In this document: one piece after another, positions 58,961 through 64,000 of the stretch
Numbering within the stretch: the first letter of the stretch is position 1
Layout: each line of letters opens with the position of its first letter
Assembly: GCA_031216445.1 (NCBI GenBank)
Contig: CM062211.1
Span: 18,019,501 to 18,083,500, forward strand
DNA from: Lateolabrax maculatus
Taxonomy: Eukaryota; Chordata; Actinopteri; Acropomatiformes; Lateolabracidae
Direction of reading: 5' to 3'
Length of the DNA stretch: 64,000 nt
Program-made: the position numbers and the translations under genes
Notes under the pieces: model-generated
What the model was told of the DNA's origin: nothing
What the model saw: the letters and a program-made list of their open reading frames with translations, nothing else
Databases searched by the model: none

Positions 58961-60637
58961 GCTTACTATCTACACATTTCCTGATTGATTAAATACAGCA
59001 GGCTGAAAACACCAGGAGCTGTTAAAGGAAAATTCCCCCCAATTTGTTTGTCAGAGTATCTAAAGATGAAAAACATCATGTAGCGTTTTAACAGCAGAAA
59101 ATGTAAATGTAGTGTTTTATTTTTCCTTTAACCCAACTCTCCTGAAGCTTCACCAGCGCCTGAAACCACCCCACAACAAAATAAATATCATAAACTCGAA
59201 ATAAAATGTGTCCTGCTTACAGAGAAAAGCTGTATGATGTTGAAAAGACATCTTTAGGTCCCATTCGGACAGGATTAGCATTACAGGGGGAGGTGGGGGA
59301 TTAAATATTCACTGTGCTCTTCAGTAACTCAACCAGCAGGAAGTTACAGGATCTGAGAGACGCTTCACAACCTGCCTGAGAATCATCATGGTTTGAAGTT
59401 TTTCTGATAGTTGTCTGTACACGCATGGGCACACTGCAAGAGGAAGTGCTTACAGCTAATTCAGCGTATTTTAACGGCACCAATTTGCCAAAATGTGAAC
59501 AAATATAGGCTTAAAAACATTACAACAGGCCGTTTGATGAGCTTTTACAGGGTCTCTCCCCCCTCCACCTCCCCATGAGAGATCAATCCAGTCCGAACGA
59601 GGCTTTAAAGTAAAGTTTGTACTCAGGCTCTTCTGATTATCTTTGCATCCAACTGTACTTCCTTAAAGTGTGGAAAGAACTTCCACTGCCTTCATCATTT
59701 GTTAAATAATAAACTAAAATTAAATATAAGCTTATACACAGTTTCTTTTGTAAACAATAATTGATTGTTTGGTCATCATATTAACTGATGGATGTCTTTC
59801 AGTTGTTAAACTTCACCACAGAGAACAACCAGATACTTTTTACTGAAGAATTTAAAAGGTTTTAGTTAGTTGAGCCACGACGACAGAGCAACAGGCCACT
59901 GTTAGGAACAAATCTCTCAGATTTCAAGAATAGTTATATTTCAAGAAAAGAAAATTATTGTGAGGTAAAGTCATAATTTTACATTTATAAATTAAAGTCT
60001 AAATTTGAGGGGAAAAAAACGATATTTTCAAAGAAGTTGAGACGTAGTTCTTGAAATATTTTGACATTTTCTTGTAAAATTACAACTTTTTTCTCATAAA
60101 ATGTTGACTTTAACTTGTTTATTATTTTCCTTGTTGTATAAAACTTTCTAACGACTTTTTTCCTCGACATATTTCAAGTATATTCTCTGACTCACATCTT
60201 TTCCTCCCTCACAGTGGCTCTGATTCTCCATCATCTGTCCAGAAAATTCTCTGTATTTGTAATTGAGGAATTATTAATATTATTAATTGAGGGAGAAAAA
60301 AAAGCAAAAGGTCAAAGCTCCTCAGATGGGTTTAAATGCCAACATATTTCAGTTTTAGCTTCTCTTTTCATGCCAGTTGTCTTCATATATTGGAGTGTTA
60401 CATGTTTCAATAAAGCAAATATCATATATTTCATCAGAAACCCACCAAAACTCCAGATCAGTAACGACAACAGACCACTGACGTCACACTCTCTCTTTGT
60501 GATGATTGAAAACAACCACACAAAAACACACTCACACAAAGGGAGGGGGGGATGAGAAGAGGAAAAACCAGGACCAGGCGGAGGGCGGGTCTTCAGGACA
60601 GAGTCTGCTGCGATTGGATTGCGGGGCTGTCCGTCAG
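58787..60637 (-). other. rab3ip: Probable rab3ip 3' UTR
   Basis: Lies between the rab3ip stop and the candidate poly(A) signal. It includes a CA microsatellite (58,932-58,961) and a repeat (59,370-59,480) shared with srgap1 intron 16. No other gene seen. Confidence 0.5.
59370..59480 (+). repeat. Repeat shared with 33,425-33,545
   Basis: 'aacctgcctgagaatcatca', 'gttgtctgtacacgcat', 'aggaagtgcttacagctaat' in the same order as the intronic copy. Confidence 0.7.
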
Positions 60638-60936
60638 TCACAGCTGGTCTTTGTAGTAGCCGAGCTTGGCGAAGGACATTTCCCTGCGGAGCTGCATCAC
60701 CTCCCAGAACATCTGCTCCACTGAAAACACACGGCAGGGAAACACACAGCAGGTCACGTGATGGTCATGTGATGGTCACGTGATGGTCACATGATGGTTT
60801 AATCACACTGCACTCAAGTCCAGTTCAGAGGCACTTTGAGTATTTCCATTAGTGGCTTTAGATTAAACGATAAATAACAGAAGTTTTAGGTGAGTCCTCA
60901 ACTCTCGGCCGTCCGGGTCGTTGTTAATAAGAAACA

Positions 60937-60975
<39 letters not shown>

Positions 60976-63459
60976 TCACCGTCCTGCTGTTTCACCAGCC
61001 CTTGGTGGATGTAGCGAATGTAGGTGAAGAAATTACACACTGCTGTGATCTGAGGAAAAGGCAGAGAGACAAACAAACAAACAAATACTGTTGTAAGTTC
61101 TGTGAAAACACCACAAACCAACAGATCCTGAAGTTAACGGAGAGCTCATGAATGACGTCAGCAGGTGTTAAAAACAGACGAATCCTTATTGAATCCGGGA
61201 CTCTCCTGGATGTGACGTACAAGTACGAGTTCGGATCTGAACAAACATGGACCAGAACTCTGTAATCCTGAAGATATAAGTTATTTAACATCTCTGATTC
61301 CACAATTAAGCTTCTATTTTTTGTCTCATGAAATAAACTCTGTTGTGGTTTAGTGTGTGTGTGTGTGTACTCACTCTATATCTACAGTAGGGAGACACGT
61401 AGTAATAGTTGGACGAATCTCCAAACTTGATTCTGTGCTTACAGGTTTTGGTCTGACCGCTCAGGGCACATTTTCTGTCAGAGAGAGAGACAGAGACAGA
61501 CATGAAGTCACTCACGTCCAACTGCAAATAAACAAAACAAACTACACGGGACTAACGCTAGGAAGCGAGGAAGGAGTGAAGGAAGGAAGGAGAGGGACGG
61601 CTGTTAAACATTTATCAAGGTTTGTCTCATCGGCATCGCTTTGATAAACCTGGACGAAAGGAAGGTAGGAAGAAGGAAACATTAAGAGTTAGCAGGAGTG
61701 TTTGGAAGAGCCAGGCGGGAGGGTCGAGGGGATGGTTTCAAAAGTGCTGATGCGAGCGAGCGAGCGAGAGAGGGAGAGGAAGGGAGGGAGAGTCAGACTT
61801 ACGTGACGAGCTCGGCCCTTCGCCCACTAGAGGAGGAAATTGAAAGGGGAAGATGGGAGAGATGATGATGAAAGAGTGAAAAGCTTGATGAGGGAGGAGA
61901 AAGAGTGTGTGAATGTGTGTGTGTGTGTGTGTGTGAGATCTCACTTTGGTCCTCCACACTCCACCGCCGAGGCTTTGACCACCGGCAGCGGCTGGAAACC
62001 GACCGGCTCCACACTCAGCGTGTTCTGCTCCACGGCTTCCAAGATGGCCGAACCCAGCTGAGGGACACGAGAGGAAAGAATTTCAACTTTTCATGTTTCC
62101 CTTAAAAATAAAAATGTCTTGATGTTTCAAATAAGTGTGTGTGTCCTTTAAAATGAACTCTTTCTCTGTACCTCGCTCTTGCTGAAGGTGAGGCAGGGGT
62201 AGATGTCCTCGCGGTAAACTCTCTCCAGGAAGCAGCAGCCGCGGTCGAGCGTCGGCTCCTCCTTCCACGCCTTGAAGTCACTGAACAGCTGACTGTCCAC
62301 CTGCGAGTCCGACAACGCACCTTTCAGAGCCGCTGGGTCCAACCAGCACACAGAATATGAGCAGTCTGATATCTGGTGTGGCTCCTACCTCTCTGCACTC
62401 CCGTACGATGGGCTGCGTGGCCGACGGGTCGGGCTGCGTCCCCAGGATGGCGGAGGAGGTGCTCTTGTTCCTGCTGTGGCCCTTCCTGAAGGGAGTCTTC
62501 CCTCCTGTAGAGGGGAGCTCACCCACGGGGGAGGTGGGGGAGGAGAGCACCAGTGTCTTCAGGGCCTGGACCTCCGCCTGGAGGACGTCGATCTGAGGAA
62601 GAGGAGGAGGAAGAGGACGTGGTTCAGAGCCCAGATTTACAGTAGGAACTCAGTGGTAACCGGCCACAAATTCTCTTGAGTGATGTATTTTTAGTTGACT
62701 TCTTTTAGGCCTTGAAGTAAAAGCATTTTATCAACTTTATTAACTCAGGAAATTCCTGTAGATATATAGGACAGCTCCGTATTTATCAAGCATCTCAGAT
62801 TTACTCAAAATCACGCTGAAAGTTGACCTCAGAGAGATTTATGAAGATTTCAGCACTGACTTTCAGTACAGAACAGGCCTACTCTCCCTGGAGTGATGAA
62901 GCTGCTGCCAGCCTCTTCAAACCACCCTTCCCTTTCATGTTCCCTCCATGCAAGGACAAAATGTTATTTCTGTAATGTCACCCAGTCCGGTCAGGTGTTC
63001 TTCTCTGCATCGAGCACAAGGTCAGTTATAGAAAAATATAACAGGCTTATTATCATCAAGCTCTCTCCTCTGTGCTCTACTAAACATTACATGTCAGATG
63101 TGGCACAATTAAAGTCAGTAGAACAATATGGTTGAAGAGGACAGAGTCCATTTATCTGGGCTACTGTTTTAATCAACGTTTATTTTTCAAACCATGCGAG
63201 TAGCTCATCAGTGTTGACTTCTCTTTTGAATGGTTTTTAGCTTTTATTTGTTTACATTTTGGCACCAGTAAATGTGTGCCAAATTAGCTGACAGCACCTG
63301 AACTGTAATTAAACTTGATCTCTGACTTCAGAGGAACATTTGCAGTGTGCGTGTGTGTGTGTGTGTGTTCAGTGTTGTCACCTTTCCCAGGGCTTCTTTC
63401 AGTTGTTTTTCAGCATTTGCCTGTTTGACGTTGGCTTCTCTGACCATTTTGTGAGCCTC
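60638..63459 (-). CDS. rab3ip: RAB3A-interacting protein (Rabin8), 3' part of gene
   Basis: Guanine nucleotide exchange factor that activates Rab8 in polarised secretion and ciliogenesis. Seven exons on the minus strand: 63459-63382, 62592-62389, 62300-62172, 62057-61945, 61474-61375, 61049-60980 and 60720-60638. They give 258 residues plus stop, roughly the C-terminal half; the 5' exons lie beyond the window. The first visible exon is the end of the Sec2 coiled coil (EAHKMVREANVKQANAEKQL). Next is a linker with KGHSRNKSTSSA, which keeps the HxRxxS consensus of the NDR2 site known in human Rabin8 (Ser272). The C-terminal domain follows (EDIYPCLTFSKSE, KCALSGQTKTCKHR, GDSSNYYYVSPYCRY, FTYIRYIHQGLVKQQD) and ends AKLGYYKDQL. 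RAB3IP fits better than its paralogue RAB3IL1. CA repeats lie just inside most donors. Confidence 0.95.
60939..60974 (-). repeat. (CA)n tract 4 nt inside a rab3ip donor
   Basis: In transcript sense, g|gtgaga is followed at once by about 18 CA units. Confidence 0.95.
61353..61369 (-). repeat. (CA)n tract just inside a rab3ip donor
   Basis: Transcript sense aga|gtgagta then about 8 CA units. Confidence 0.9.
61803..61826 (-). other. rab3ip: Candidate 24-nt in-frame microexon of rab3ip
   Basis: Within the intron between exons 62057-61945 and 61474-61375. On the minus strand there is a long pyrimidine tract ending 'tttcctcctctag', then 24 nt, then the consensus donor gtaagt. Its length is a multiple of three. 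With the flanking phases it would change GPK-KC into GPN-GRRAELV-TKC, adding eight residues without a stop. Predicted from splice signals only. Confidence 0.45.
61914..61935 (-). repeat. (CA)n tract just inside a rab3ip donor
   Basis: Transcript sense aa|gtgagatct then about 11 CA units. Confidence 0.9.
63345..63369 (-). repeat. (CA)n tract just inside a rab3ip donor
   Basis: Transcript sense aag|gtgacaacactga then about 11 CA units. Confidence 0.9.
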
Positions 63460-64000
63460 CTGAAAAACACACTCACACAATTTTATTACTCACAATTTAC
63501 ATTGGGATTTAGTTTTCATTCTGAAAATAAAGGAGTATCTACACAAGCTCAATGGCTATTAAAAAAGGAATAGTTCACTCTAAAATAAATACTATAAAAA
63601 CCTGATAAACAAAGTAAAGCTGCACACATGAACACAGGCTACAGAAATCACACACACACACACACACACGGAGAAGAGTCCCAGCACCTTCTATGGGAAA
63701 AACACGAGAACAAGGAGGAAGGTGAAGAGGAGAGGAGCAACGGGTTGTGAAGGCCAGCCGGACAGATTCAGTCTGCTTCCTGAACTCAAAACATCGAACT
63801 GAACAGCAAGAAAAAAGCTGTCTGGTGTTCCCCTCTGTCTGTGGGTTAGTGTGTGTGTGTAACATCATCTACCTCAGCCAAAGAAATAACACAAGTGCTT
63901 TAATTGTCTTTAAATTCAATCCTTCTGCCGCATTGAAAGTCCAACTGAAATCACATTTAGTCTTCCTCCCTTTATATTATATATTTGTATGTTTATATGT
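63460..64000. other. rab3ip intron to window edge
   Basis: Intron sequence upstream of the first visible rab3ip exon. It holds a CA microsatellite (about 63,648-63,669) and otherwise unique sequence; no further exon recognised before the window ends. Confidence 0.6.

Noticed and set aside
1..64000. CRISPR arrays, operons, rRNA, functional tRNA genes, phage or plasmid features
   Set aside because: Nothing of the kind is present. Regularly spaced repeats are simple microsatellites, and the only tRNA-like sequence is a SINE head.

Overview
The window is vertebrate nuclear DNA, almost certainly from a teleost fish and probably a percomorph. The evidence is split genes with GT-AG introns, dense CA/TG microsatellites, compact introns of 0.1-8 kb, and many copies of short interspersed repeats that I recognise from fish genomes. 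There are no operons, CRISPR arrays, phage genes or rRNA. All calls come from reading exons by eye and comparing them with remembered vertebrate proteins; no search was run.

Layout: 1-13,600 is a gene-free upstream region holding repeats. 13,690-14,400 is the GC-rich promoter and 5' leader of srgap1. 14,401-41,117 (+) is a complete srgap1 coding region of 23 exons and 1,086 codons, encoding an F-BAR, RhoGAP and SH3 protein, followed by a roughly 2 kb 3' UTR with three UG tracts. 46,677-43,533 (-) is a complete three-exon kics2 (C12orf66) of 446 codons, tail-to-tail with srgap1. 46,930-52,480 is intergenic and repeat-filled, including a tRNA-derived SINE. 52,490-58,227 (+) is tmem19, with a 5' exon and seven coding exons (335 codons). 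63,459-60,638 (-) holds the last seven exons of rab3ip (Rabin8), whose 5' part lies beyond the right edge. tmem19 and rab3ip are also tail-to-tail.

The genes are functionally separate: Slit-Robo/Rho signalling (srgap1), nutrient control of mTORC1 at the lysosome (kics2), a membrane protein of the DUF92 family (tmem19), and Rab8 activation in membrane traffic and ciliogenesis (rab3ip). Their order agrees with human 12q, where SRGAP1 and KICS2 are neighbours and TMEM19 and RAB3IP lie on the same arm.

I found no clearly new biological system. The best leads concern RNA processing and small mobile elements: CA repeats just inside five of the six visible rab3ip 5' splice sites; an unannotated in-frame 24-nt candidate microexon in rab3ip; an srgap1 exon flanked on both sides by UG repeats; a start-overlapping upstream ORF in tmem19; a GC-AG intron in srgap1 that also contains a 342-bp foldback element; and a 588-bp piggyBac-like MITE 35 bp inside an srgap1 intron.
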